Source of the DNA: an uncultured Bariatricus sp.
GTDB lineage: Bacteria > Bacillota > Clostridia > Lachnospirales > Lachnospiraceae
Assembly (NCBI GenBank): GCA_934320645.1
Contig: CAKRFP010000008.1
Coordinates: 22,014-86,013, forward strand
Reading direction: 5' to 3'
Length of the DNA: 64,000 nucleotides
Position 1 is the first letter of the stretch. Each line of letters opens with the position of its first letter. The notes under the pieces were generated by a model, which did not search any database, had not been told where the DNA came from, and saw only the letters and a list, made by a program, of their open reading frames with translations. The position numbers were made by a program, and so were the translations under genes. Below, piece by piece: positions 51,303 to 60,126 of the stretch.

Positions 51303-53450
51303 ATGGATAACCAGAATAATAGAAATAAGCAAAACCTTCCGGGAAATAATAATCCGAATAATAAAAATAACCGTCAGAGATGGAATATTATATTATTTAC
51401 CGTTATGCTGATCTCGTTTATCGTATTTGCGTTGTATCAGTTCCGGGAAGACACAGATGCCCAGGAGATTACCTATGACCAGTTCCTGAACATGGTAGAT
51501 TCCGGGGAAGTTAAGAAAGTTGTGATCGAGGATGACAAGATCGTGATCACAGCGAAGACAGAAGCTGAGATGAAGAACAGCAAGAAGAAAGGCGCTTCTG
51601 AGAGCGATGTGGTCGAAGGTTCTGTAGCAGATAACAATGACAGCAGCAGTAAGGACAGCAGCGATGAGAGTACAGGCCTGTTCAGTAATGTGACAAGGAA
51701 GCAGTATTATACCGGTATTGTGAAGGATGATACCCTTTCGGACAGACTGTATAAAGCAGGTGTTGAGTATGAACAGAAGATACCGGATTCTACATCTTAT
51801 ATGGTGATGAATCTTCTGGTCAACATTGTTCCGCTTGTGATCATGATCGGTCTGGGCGTGATGCTGATGCGTCGTATGACAAAGGGTGGCGGCATGATGG
51901 GCGTTGGCAAGAGCAATGCCAAGATGTATGTGGAAAAATCTACCGGAGTCACATTTAAGGATGTAGCCGGTCAGGATGAAGCAAAAGAATCCCTGCAGGA
52001 AGTGGTCGATTTCCTGCATAACCCTGGCAAATACACCGGAATCGGAGCGAAGCTTCCGAAGGGAGCACTTCTTGTAGGCCCTCCCGGAACCGGTAAGACA
52101 CTTCTTGCAAAAGCAGTTGCCGGAGAAGCAAAAGTACCGTTCTTCTCCCTTTCAGGTTCTGCATTTGTTGAGATGTATGTCGGTGTCGGAGCATCCAGAG
52201 TACGTGACCTTTTCAAGCAGGCACAGCAGATGGCTCCGTGTATTATCTTTATCGATGAGATCGATGCAATCGGAAAGAGCAGAGATTCCCAGCTCGGTGG
52301 AAACGACGAGAGAGAACAGACACTGAACCAGCTCCTTGCAGAGATGGATGGATTTGACAGCAACAAAGGTCTGCTCCTTCTTGCGGCAACGAACCGACCG
52401 GAGATCCTGGATCCGGCACTTCTCCGTCCGGGAAGATTTGACAGACGTATCATCGTAGATAAGCCGGATCTCAAGGGACGTATCGATGTCCTGAAAGTAC
52501 ATGCCAAAGATGTCCGTATGGATGAGACGGTCAATCTGGAAGAGATCGCGCTTGCAACTTCCGGAGCGGTTGGTTCTGATCTTGCGAACATGATCAATGA
52601 AGCTGCGATCAATGCAGTAAAAAAAGGAAGAAATGTGGTATCCCAGGCAGATCTTTTTGAGGCAGTGGAGGTCGTTCTTGTAGGTAAAGAGAAGAAAGAC
52701 CGTATCATGAGCCAGAAAGAGCGCCGGATCGTATCTTATCATGAGGTTGGACATGCACTGGTAACTGCCCTCCAGAAAGACGCAGAGCCGGTACAGAAGA
52801 TCACGATCGTTCCGAGAACCATGGGAGCACTCGGTTACGTTATGCAGACACCGGAGGAAGAGAAGTTTCTGAATACCAAAGCAGAACTGGAAGCCATGCT
52901 GGTAACAGCACTTGCAGGACGTGCGGCAGAGGAACTGGTGTTTGATACCGTTACAACCGGGGCATCCAACGATATCGAGCAGGCAACCAAGATTGCAAGA
53001 GCGATGGTAACACAGTATGGTATGTCTGAAAAATTCGGACTTATCGGACTGGAATCTATCCAGAACCGTTATCTGGACGGAAGAGCTGTTATGAACTGCG
53101 GAGAGGCAACCGCGGCAGAGATCGATCAGGAAGTTATGAAGATGCTGAAGGGAGCATATGCTGAAGCGAAGAGAATGCTTTCCGAGCATCGAGAGACGAT
53201 GGATCAGATTGCCGGATTCCTGATTGAGAAAGAGACGATCACCGGAAAAGAATTCATGAAGATTTACCGCAGATGTGAAGGAATTCCGGAACCGGAAGAA
53301 AAGAAAGAAGAGAATCCTGTAAAAGAGCAGACGATCGAGATGCCGAAGAAAGAGGCAGATACCGAAGCTGCACAGCAGGAAGAGAAAGAAACACAGAAGA
53401 AAGTAGAAAAAGATGAAGACGGATTCATCCTTCCACAGAAGCGTGACTAG
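51303..53450 (+). CDS. ftsH: ATP-dependent zinc metalloprotease FtsH
   Basis: A 715-residue membrane AAA+ protease that removes damaged or short-lived membrane proteins. An Asn-rich N-terminus precedes helix 1 (about 28-46), an outside loop with a Ser/Asp-rich insertion follows, then helix 2 (about 163-187). The AAA domain has Walker A VGPPGTGKT, Walker B IIFIDEID and the second-region RPGRFDRR. The protease has the zinc motif HEVGH. The C-terminal about 50 residues are a Glu/Lys-rich tail ending DEDGFILPQKRD. Length is slightly above average because of the loop and tail. Confidence 0.96.
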   Translation: MDNQNNRNKQNLPGNNNPNNKNNRQRWNIILFTVMLISFIVFALYQFREDTDAQEITYDQFLNMVDSGEVKKVVIEDDKIVITAKTEAEMKNSKKKGASESDVVEGSVADNNDSSSKDSSDESTGLFSNVTRKQYYTGIVKDDTLSDRLYKAGVEYEQKIPDSTSYMVMNLLVNIVPLVIMIGLGVMLMRRMTKGGGMMGVGKSNAKMYVEKSTGVTFKDVAGQDEAKESLQEVVDFLHNPGKYTGIGAKLPKGALLVGPPGTGKTLLAKAVAGEAKVPFFSLSGSAFVEMYVGVGASRVRDLFKQAQQMAPCIIFIDEIDAIGKSRDSQLGGNDEREQTLNQLLAEMDGFDSNKGLLLLAATNRPEILDPALLRPGRFDRRIIVDKPDLKGRIDVLKVHAKDVRMDETVNLEEIALATSGAVGSDLANMINEAAINAVKKGRNVVSQADLFEAVEVVLVGKEKKDRIMSQKERRIVSYHEVGHALVTALQKDAEPVQKITIVPRTMGALGYVMQTPEEEKFLNTKAELEAMLVTALAGRAAEELVFDTVTTGASNDIEQATKIARAMVTQYGMSEKFGLIGLESIQNRYLDGRAVMNCGEATAAEIDQEVMKMLKGAYAEAKRMLSEHRETMDQIAGFLIEKETITGKEFMKIYRRCEGIPEPEEKKEENPVKEQTIEMPKKEADTEAAQQEEKETQKKVEKDEDGFILPQKRD

Positions 53451-53471
53451 TCTAAAATAACCGAAGATACA

Positions 53472-53508
53472 GAGGTTTCAGAACAATAGGTTCTGAAGCC
53501 TCTTTTTT
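53472..53508 (+). terminator. ftsH terminator
   Basis: Thirteen-bp stem GAGGTTTCAGAAC/GTTCTGAAGCCTC (one G-T-type mismatch position at most), five-base loop, T6 run. Confidence 0.92.
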
Positions 53509-53536
53509 CTTCGGTAGATTCTTTTGCAAGAATGAC

Positions 53537-53566
53537 TTGTATTGTCTGCAGGAAGCAAGGTATAAT
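53537..53566 (+). promoter_or_regulatory. uvrC promoter placed directly ahead of the start codon
   Basis: TTGTAT (53537-53542), 18-bp spacer, TATAAT (53561-53566). The expected start point is within a base or two of the A of the uvrC ATG (53573). Confidence 0.65.
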
Positions 53567-53572
53567 GTGACT

Positions 53573-55468
53573 ATGGAAAATCAGACATTTATTATTGAAG
53601 ACGAACTTAAAAAACTTCCGGGGAAACCGGGAGTCTATCTGATGCATGGGGAAAAGGACGAGATCATTTACGTTGGAAAGGCGATCAGCTTGAAAAACCG
53701 TGTCAGACAGTATTTTCAGCCGAGCAGGAACCGGGGAGCCAAGATTGACCAGATGGTGACACATATCACCCGGTTTGAGTATATCGTGACGGATTCGGAA
53801 CTGGAAGCGCTGGTTCTGGAATGCAATCTGATCAAGGAACACCGGCCGAAGTACAATACGATGCTGATGGATGATAAGAGTTATCCATTTATCAAAGTGA
53901 CAACCGGTGAAGCATATCCAAGGATTATGATGGCAAGGCAGATGAAGAAGGACAAGTCAAAGTATTTTGGCCCTTATACCAGTGTGACGGCGGTAAAAGA
54001 TACGATTGAACTGATCCGGAAGCTTTACCATCTGCGTAGCTGTAACCGCATTCTTCCGCGCGATATCGGGAAAGAAAGATGCTGTCTCTATCATCATATC
54101 AAGCAGTGTGATGCACCGTGTCAGGGGTATATTTCGCAGGAAAAATACAGAGAGTCGGTTGATGAAGTACTCAAATTCCTGGGAGGAAATTATGATAAAA
54201 TCTTAAAGGATCTGGAGGAAAAGATGCAGGAGGCATCGGATGATCTGGAATTTGAGAAAGCAATTGAATACCGGGAGCTTTTGCACAGCGTAAAGCAGAT
54301 TGCACAGAAGCAGAAGATTACGGATACAGGGGGCGAGGACCGGGATATTGTGGCTCTTGCAAGAGAGCGTGAGGATGCGGTGGTACAGGTATTCTTTATC
54401 CGCAATGGACGCCTGATCGGGAGAGATCATTTTTATCTGCGTATTGCAGAAGGGGATGAAAATGCAGAGATCCTCTCCAGCTTTATCAAGCAGTTTTACG
54501 CAGGAACACCGTATATTCCGGGCGAGCTGATGCTTCCTGTGGAGCCGGAAGAGCGGGAGATCCTGGAAGCATGGCTTGGGGAAAAGCGTGGACACAAAGT
54601 GCATTTCCGTATTCCGAAAAAGGGAGAGAAGGAAAAGCTTGTTGAGCTTGCGGCAAAGAATGCAAAGATGGTACTGGAAAAAGATAAAGAACGCATCAAA
54701 CGCGAAGAAGGAAGAACCATCGGTGCAGTAAAAGAAATAGAAAAATTGCTCGAACTTCATAATTTGGTGCGTATGGAAGCTTATGATATTTCCAATACCA
54801 ATGGATTTGCATCGGTCGGCTCGATGATTGTCTATGAACGAGGCAAACCGAAGCGCAACGATTACCGCAAATTCCACATCAAAGGCGTGCAGGGAGCAGA
54901 TGATTATGCAAGTATGCGTGAAGTTCTGACCCGGAGATTTAAGCATGGTCTGGAGGAGCAGCAAAGCGGAAAAGAACTGGGAAGCTTCAATGTTTTTCCA
55001 GATCTGATCATGATGGATGGTGGAAAAGGACAGGTCAATATTGCGTTGGAGGTACTGGATGAGCTTCATTTATCCATTCCGGTCTGTGGCATGGTGAAGG
55101 ATGATCATCACAGGACAAGAGGACTTTACTATCAGAATGTTGAGATCCCGATCGACCGGAATTCAGAAGGATTCCATCTGGTAACAAGGGTGCAGGATGA
55201 GGCGCACCGCTTTGCAATTGAATTTCACAGGAAGCTACGCGGCCAGGGACAGGTACATTCGATCCTGGATGACATACCGAGAATCGGACCTGCGAGAAGG
55301 AAGGCTCTGATGCGTACCTTTGCCAGTTTGGATGAAATCAAAAACGCAGAGGTGGAAGATTTGAAAAAAATTCCATCAATGGATGAAAAATCAGCGAAAA
55401 GCGTGTATAATTTTTTCAGAGGAAGTGAAACGGAAGAGACCGGGACTACTCTGACGGAAGAACAATAA
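53573..55468 (+). CDS. uvrC: Excinuclease ABC subunit C
   Basis: A 631-residue nucleotide-excision-repair nuclease that cuts on both sides of UvrAB-marked lesions. The N-terminal GIY-YIG domain has PGVYLM and IIYVGKA; a UVR motif (about 200-235), a C-terminal RNase H-like nuclease (VRMEAYDISNTNG, MDGGKGQVNIA) and a helix-hairpin-helix end (IPRIGPARRKALMRTF) follow. ATG 53573 is the family start. No ribosome site is well placed; a -10 box lies just 6 bases upstream, suggesting a leaderless mRNA. hprK follows 14 bases downstream. Confidence 0.95.
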   Translation: MENQTFIIEDELKKLPGKPGVYLMHGEKDEIIYVGKAISLKNRVRQYFQPSRNRGAKIDQMVTHITRFEYIVTDSELEALVLECNLIKEHRPKYNTMLMDDKSYPFIKVTTGEAYPRIMMARQMKKDKSKYFGPYTSVTAVKDTIELIRKLYHLRSCNRILPRDIGKERCCLYHHIKQCDAPCQGYISQEKYRESVDEVLKFLGGNYDKILKDLEEKMQEASDDLEFEKAIEYRELLHSVKQIAQKQKITDTGGEDRDIVALAREREDAVVQVFFIRNGRLIGRDHFYLRIAEGDENAEILSSFIKQFYAGTPYIPGELMLPVEPEEREILEAWLGEKRGHKVHFRIPKKGEKEKLVELAAKNAKMVLEKDKERIKREEGRTIGAVKEIEKLLELHNLVRMEAYDISNTNGFASVGSMIVYERGKPKRNDYRKFHIKGVQGADDYASMREVLTRRFKHGLEEQQSGKELGSFNVFPDLIMMDGGKGQVNIALEVLDELHLSIPVCGMVKDDHHRTRGLYYQNVEIPIDRNSEGFHLVTRVQDEAHRFAIEFHRKLRGQGQVHSILDDIPRIGPARRKALMRTFASLDEIKNAEVEDLKKIPSMDEKSAKSVYNFFRGSETEETGTTLTEEQ

Positions 55469-55482
55469 AAGGAGACAGGACT

Positions 55483-56406
55483 ATGGGAGTTACATTAACA
55501 AAAATCGTAGAGAAGATGGAACTTAGAAATATTACTCCGGATGTCGATATGACACAGCGGGAAGTAAAAATTCCGGATATTAACCGTCCGGCACTTCAGC
55601 TCGCCGGATTTTTTGATCATTTTGACTGTGAACGAATCCAGATCATTGGATATGTAGAGTATACTTATCTGCAGACACTGGAATACAATCATAAGATGAA
55701 AATATATGATACATTGCTGGGATATGGAATCCCATGCTTTATTTTCTGCAGGAATTTGCAGCCGGATCCAGAATTTCTGGAAAAGGCAGTGAAGAACAAT
55801 ATTCCGGTATTTATTACGGATAAGCAGACATCTTCTTTTTCAGCAGAGCTGATTCGCTGGATGAAGGTAGAACTTGCGCCGTGTATTTCCATTCATGGGG
55901 TACTGGTAGACTGCTATGGTGTTGGCGTTCTGATCATGGGTGACAGTGGTATTGGTAAGAGTGAGGCGGCACTGGAGCTGATCAAGAGAGGACACCGTCT
56001 GGTAACGGATGATGTGGTAGAGATCCGGAAGGTCAGTGATGATACGCTGGTTGGTACTGCACCGGATATTACTCGCCATTTTATTGAGCTTCGGGGAATC
56101 GGAATTATTGATGTAAAGACGTTGTTTGGTGTGCAGAGTGTAAGAGAGACACAGAATATCGATCTGGTCATCACATTGGAAGACTGGAACAAAGACCGTG
56201 AATACGACAGACTGGGACTTACAGAGGAATACACAGAATTCCTTGGCAACAAAGTAGTATGTCACAGTATTCCGATCCGTCCGGGACGTAATGTTGCAAT
56301 CATTGTAGAGTCTGCGGCAATCAATCACAGACAGAAACAGATGGGATACAATGCAGCACAGGAGCTGTACCGTCGTGTACAAGAAAATCTTAAAAAGAAT
56401 ATGTAA
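55483..56406 (+). CDS. hprK: HPr kinase/phosphorylase
   Basis: A 307-residue bifunctional enzyme that phosphorylates HPr on Ser46 with ATP and removes it again, the master switch of carbon catabolite repression in Firmicutes. The C-terminal catalytic domain has the P-loop GDSGIGKSEAALEL and the HPrK signature ELRGIGIIDVKTLFG. The N-terminal domain is shorter in similarity but of normal length. AAAGGAGA lies before the ATG. It is placed between uvrC and a glucokinase; coexpression with a sugar kinase fits its role. Confidence 0.96.
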   Translation: MGVTLTKIVEKMELRNITPDVDMTQREVKIPDINRPALQLAGFFDHFDCERIQIIGYVEYTYLQTLEYNHKMKIYDTLLGYGIPCFIFCRNLQPDPEFLEKAVKNNIPVFITDKQTSSFSAELIRWMKVELAPCISIHGVLVDCYGVGVLIMGDSGIGKSEAALELIKRGHRLVTDDVVEIRKVSDDTLVGTAPDITRHFIELRGIGIIDVKTLFGVQSVRETQNIDLVITLEDWNKDREYDRLGLTEEYTEFLGNKVVCHSIPIRPGRNVAIIVESAAINHRQKQMGYNAAQELYRRVQENLKKNM

Positions 56407-56417
56407 GGAGCAGACAG

Positions 56418-57356
56418 ATGAAATATTGTTTTGGTATCGACATAGGTGGAACGACAGTAAAGATGGGACTTTTTCAAGAAGACGGAGAGCTTCTTGAAAA
56501 ATGGGAGATCAAGACACGTACTGAGAATCAGGGAGAGGCGATTCTTCCGGATATTGCAGAGTCAGTCAAAGCGAAGATGACAGAAAAGAAGCTGGAAAAG
56601 GCACAGATCATCGGACTTGGAATGGGACTTCCGGCACCTGTAACGGATGATGGAATTGTTCGGAATACAGCAAACCTTGGATGGGGCTATAAAGAAGTAA
56701 CCCGTGAACTGGAGAAGCTGCTTGATGGAATGAAAGTAATTCCGGGAAATGATGCGAATGTAGCTGCGCTTGGCGAGATGTGGAAAGGTGGCGGAAAAGG
56801 TCAAAAGAACGTGATTATGGTCACACTCGGTACTGGTGTGGGCGGTGGAATCATCGTGGATGGAAAGTGTCTTGTAGGAGCACATGGAGCCGGTGGAGAG
56901 ATCGGACATCTGTGTGTGAACTATCATGAGACAGAACATTGCGGATGTGGCAAGAGAGGATGTCTGGAACAGTATGCTTCTGCAACCGGAATTACAAGAC
57001 TTGCAAACATGCGCCTTGCAAAAGATGAGAAACCGAGCAGCCTCAGAAATGTAGCTGAGATGTCTGCAAAAGAAGTGTTTGACGCGGTAAAAGCAGGGGA
57101 TGAAGTTGCAATAGAGATTGCAACCGAGTTTGGAAATTATCTGGGACATGCACTTGCTAATCTTGCAGCTGCATGTGATCCGGCAGTAATCGTAATCGGT
57201 GGCGGTGTATCAAAAGCAGGAGATGTCTTGCTGGACTACATCAAGGGACCATTCATGGAGCAGGCATTCTTTGCAGATAAAGATACAGAGTTTGCACTTG
57301 CAGAGCTTGGTAATGATGCCGGAATCTGCGGAGCAGCGAAACTGGTACTGAAATAA
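56418..57356 (+). CDS. glcK: ROK-family glucokinase
   Basis: A 312-residue ATP-dependent sugar kinase. The ATP-binding start is GIDIGGTTVKMGLF, the catalytic region is GNDANVAALGE, and the zinc motif CGCGKRGCLEQYAS is the ROK signature. The glucose-type E-x-G-H (GGEIGHLCV) is present. It starts 11 bases after hprK on the same strand, with a strong terminator behind. Confidence 0.92.
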   Translation: MKYCFGIDIGGTTVKMGLFQEDGELLEKWEIKTRTENQGEAILPDIAESVKAKMTEKKLEKAQIIGLGMGLPAPVTDDGIVRNTANLGWGYKEVTRELEKLLDGMKVIPGNDANVAALGEMWKGGGKGQKNVIMVTLGTGVGGGIIVDGKCLVGAHGAGGEIGHLCVNYHETEHCGCGKRGCLEQYASATGITRLANMRLAKDEKPSSLRNVAEMSAKEVFDAVKAGDEVAIEIATEFGNYLGHALANLAAACDPAVIVIGGGVSKAGDVLLDYIKGPFMEQAFFADKDTEFALAELGNDAGICGAAKLVLK

Positions 57357-57370
57357 GTGAAAGATATTAT

Positions 57371-57427
57371 AAAAAACAAAAATCTTGTGAGAAATATTTA
57401 ACATTCTTGCAAGATTTTTGTTTTTTG
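57371..57427 (+). terminator. Terminator of the uvrC-hprK-glcK cluster
   Basis: Perfect 17-bp stem (57371-57387 with 57410-57426) with AAAAAACAAAAATCTTG arms, 22-base loop, T-rich 3' arm. Confidence 0.88.
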
Positions 57428-57437
57428 CAGAAGAAAA

Positions 57438-57489
57438 TGCAGAATGACAAATGTTTACATTTGACATTCTGCACAAAATGATATAGACT
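57438..57489 (+). promoter_or_regulatory. GntR-opp promoter with a 36-bp palindromic operator
   Basis: TTGACA (57461-57466), 17-bp spacer, TAGACT (57484-57489). A palindrome with 16-bp arms (57438-57453 and 57458-57473; TGCAGAATG/CATTCTGCA and CAAATG/CATTTG, broken by one A-A mismatch) overlaps the -35 box. This is a likely site for the adjacent regulator. Confidence 0.8.
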
Positions 57490-57551
57490 TATCGTAGTAA
57501 CATTATTAAATAAGCCTATGAACTCTAAAAAATTGTGAAAAGGAAGACAAA

Positions 57552-58214
57552 ATGATAATACGTAAAACATTAAGAGAGCAAGTAGTTGAAATTTTAAGAC
57601 ATAAGATTTTATCAGGAGAGATCAAACCGGGAGAACGAATTATAGAGGCAAAAGTAGCAGAAGAGCTGAAAGTCAGCAGAGGTCCTTTAAGAGAAGCTCT
57701 CAGGCAGATCGAAGAAGAAGGGTTGGTTGTATATGAAGCACAGAAAGGCTGTGTAGTAAAGACGATGACTTATGAAGAGATGCAGGAAACATACCTGATC
57801 CAGTCTACGCTTGAGAAACTGGCAGTGCAGATGTGCGGGGGAGAGATCAGCAAAGAACAGGATGAAGAGATGCAGAAGCTTGTTCTTTCCATGGAGAAAG
57901 CGGCCAATCAGAAAAATCTGTATGATGTTATAAAATTCGATGAACAGTTCCATGAATGTATTGTGAAGACCGCACACAGTGAAAAACTTCATAGAATCTG
58001 GAAAATACTGGAAGGAGGGAATACGGCGGCATATTATACGATGGATACAAAAACTCTGGTACCATTTGATGTGGTTCACATCAATCATCAGAGAATTTTG
58101 GATCTGTTTCATAAAGGGACAGTCGAAGATATCTGTAAAGAGATAGAATTACACTACATGGTTGTCCCGCATGTTCTGTATGAAAATCAAAAGAAAAAAG
58201 GAGAAAGGAACTGA
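57552..58214 (+). CDS. GntR-family (FadR/FCD subfamily) transcriptional regulator
   Basis: A 220-residue protein: N-terminal winged helix (LRHKILSGEIKPGERI, ELKVSRGPLREALRQIEEEG) and a C-terminal all-helical FCD ligand domain with metal-binding residues expected in DEQFHECIVK and HINHQRILD. It starts the operon; the first opp gene starts five bases after its stop, so the regulator and transporter are cotranscribed and probably self-controlled through the upstream palindrome. Its ligand is unknown. Confidence 0.9.
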   Translation: MIIRKTLREQVVEILRHKILSGEIKPGERIIEAKVAEELKVSRGPLREALRQIEEEGLVVYEAQKGCVVKTMTYEEMQETYLIQSTLEKLAVQMCGGEISKEQDEEMQKLVLSMEKAANQKNLYDVIKFDEQFHECIVKTAHSEKLHRIWKILEGGNTAAYYTMDTKTLVPFDVVHINHQRILDLFHKGTVEDICKEIELHYMVVPHVLYENQKKKGERN

Positions 58215-58218
58215 AGGT

Positions 58219-59154
58219 ATGGTTAAATTTATTGGGAAAAGGCTGGCATATGCTGTTTTGACATTGTTCTTGATTACGACAGCGACATTTTTCTTGGTAG
58301 CAGGTGCTCCTGGAGATCCGATCGCTGCGAAGGTTGGTCAGATGCCTGAACAGGCACAGCAGATTATCCGTGAGAAATACGGACTCGATCAGCCGGTAGT
58401 AAAACGGTATACAACTTATATGAAGAACCTTCTTACAACAGGAGACTTCGGAGAATCTATTATTTATACCGGTCAGTCAGCAAATGACATTATTAAAAAC
58501 AATACGCTGGTATCAGCGAAGATAGGTTTGTTGGGACTACTCTTCCAGACAACGATTGGTATATGTCTCGGAATGGTAGCGGCTCTTAACAGGGGAAAAC
58601 CGGTGGATCATGTCATAAGGGTACTCGTTGTATTAGCTATTTGTGTTCCTAGTTTCGTATTTGCATCTGTATTGCAGTATTTTCTGGCATTTAAGTGGAA
58701 ACTGGTGCCGGTATTCGGCTGGGGACAAATGAAACATTATATTCTTCCGGTTGCCGCATATGCGATCGGCGGTATCGCATCTTATACAAAATATATGAGA
58801 AGCAGTACCTTATCTGTTATCGGAGAAGATTATATTATTACAGCAAAAGCAAAGGGATGTACAAAGAAGAGAGTTGTACGGAAACATGTTTTGAGAAATG
58901 CAATGCTTCCTATCATTACTATGATCGGACCTTCTCTGGCAGGAATTTTTGCAGGATCATTCATCCTTGAACGTATGTTTGCGATTCCGGGACTTGGATT
59001 CTACTATGTAAAAGCAGTTTCGGATAATGATTATACGATGGTAATCGGTCTTACAATTTTCTTTGCTATTTTGTTCGTTGGCTCGCTGATTGTAGTAGAC
59101 ATTCTGTATGGAATCGTCGATCCGAGAATCCGAGTTGCAAAAGGTAAGAAATAG
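58219..59154 (+). CDS. oppB: Oligopeptide/dipeptide ABC transporter permease (OppB/DppB type)
   Basis: A 311-residue permease with six helices. N-terminus VKFIGKRLAYAVLTLFLIT, then the long outside loop (PGDPIAAKVGQMPEQAQ), and the EAA loop DYIITAKAKGCTKKRVVRKHVLRNAMLP, read in two parts. First membrane subunit of the importer. The start at ATG 58219 is preceded by AAAGGAACTGAAGGT; an open frame extends upstream inside the regulator without similarity. Confidence 0.92.
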   Translation: MVKFIGKRLAYAVLTLFLITTATFFLVAGAPGDPIAAKVGQMPEQAQQIIREKYGLDQPVVKRYTTYMKNLLTTGDFGESIIYTGQSANDIIKNNTLVSAKIGLLGLLFQTTIGICLGMVAALNRGKPVDHVIRVLVVLAICVPSFVFASVLQYFLAFKWKLVPVFGWGQMKHYILPVAAYAIGGIASYTKYMRSSTLSVIGEDYIITAKAKGCTKKRVVRKHVLRNAMLPIITMIGPSLAGIFAGSFILERMFAIPGLGFYYVKAVSDNDYTMVIGLTIFFAILFVGSLIVVDILYGIVDPRIRVAKGKK

Positions 59155-59165
59155 GAGGGCTTCTG

Positions 59166-60110
59166 ATGAGTACAAAAGAGGTAGTAATGACAGAAGAATG
59201 GAATGAATCAGATGATTTTAAACGTGTTGGGACGGAAGGATTATCTGGTGAAGATATCGGACAGAAATCCCTGACCTATTGGGCGGATGTCTGGAGAAGA
59301 TTTAGGGAAAACAAACTTGCAATATTTGGTCTTATATTATTAGGCGTGATCGTAGTGATCCTGTTTGTCGGACCGCTGATCACAGGACAGGATTATCAGC
59401 TGATCGATGCGTCGATCAAGAATCAGGGACCAAGCAGTGCACACTGGTTTGGCACAGATGATATGGGAAGAGATCTCTTTACCCGTGTCTGTGTAGGCGG
59501 GCGTATTTCAATCTATATTGGGTTATGTTGTACATTGGTAATGTTTGTGATCGGAGCACTCCTTGGAGCGCTGGCAGGATTAAAAGGCGGACTGGTAGAT
59601 GACATCATCATGCGTATCTGCGAATTTATCGGAAACCTGCCATATCTGATCATTGTAGTAATTTTATCCATGGTACTTGGAAGAAGTATGTTCTCCCTTG
59701 TTTTTGCAATGAGCCTTACCGCGTGGGTAGGAACTGCGCGTATGGTAAGAGGACAGATCCTTCAGATCAAGGAACAGGATTATGTGCAGGCAGCAACAGC
59801 ACTTGGTGCATCGACCGGACGTATTATTGTCAAACATCTTCTTCCGAATACACTTGGAATTATTATGGTTGATATCACGATGTCAGTTCCGGGATTTATT
59901 TTCAGTGAGGCTTTCTTAAGTTATATCGGACTTGGAGTAAGACCACCGGAAACCAGCTGGGGAGCACTTGCATCAGCAGGACAGCAGCAGCTTATGTTTT
60001 ACCCACATGAATTGTTCTTCCCATGTCTGATGATCGTACTTACAATGCTGACCTTCCATCTGATTGGTGATGGACTTTCAGATGCTTTGGATCCGAAGCT
60101 GAGAAAATAA
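59166..60110 (+). CDS. oppC: Oligopeptide/dipeptide ABC transporter permease (OppC/DppC type)
   Basis: A 314-residue permease with about six helices and the OppC N-terminal cytoplasmic extension (about 50 residues) before helix 1 (NKLAIFGLILLGVIVVILF). The loop GTDDMGRDLFTRV and EAA-region QEQDYVQAATALGASTGRI, in two parts, are typical. AGGAGG lies before the ATG. Confidence 0.92.
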   Translation: MSTKEVVMTEEWNESDDFKRVGTEGLSGEDIGQKSLTYWADVWRRFRENKLAIFGLILLGVIVVILFVGPLITGQDYQLIDASIKNQGPSSAHWFGTDDMGRDLFTRVCVGGRISIYIGLCCTLVMFVIGALLGALAGLKGGLVDDIIMRICEFIGNLPYLIIVVILSMVLGRSMFSLVFAMSLTAWVGTARMVRGQILQIKEQDYVQAATALGASTGRIIVKHLLPNTLGIIMVDITMSVPGFIFSEAFLSYIGLGVRPPETSWGALASAGQQQLMFYPHELFFPCLMIVLTMLTFHLIGDGLSDALDPKLRK

Positions 60111-60126
60111 AAGGGGGAACTACAAG

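Noticed and set aside
52152..53189. 345-residue minus-strand frame inside ftsH
   Set aside because: Mirror of the ftsH coding strand, Cys/His-rich with no family; ftsH is certain.
54203..55069. 288-residue minus-strand frame inside uvrC
   Set aside because: Shadow of uvrC with no start site or recognisable domain.
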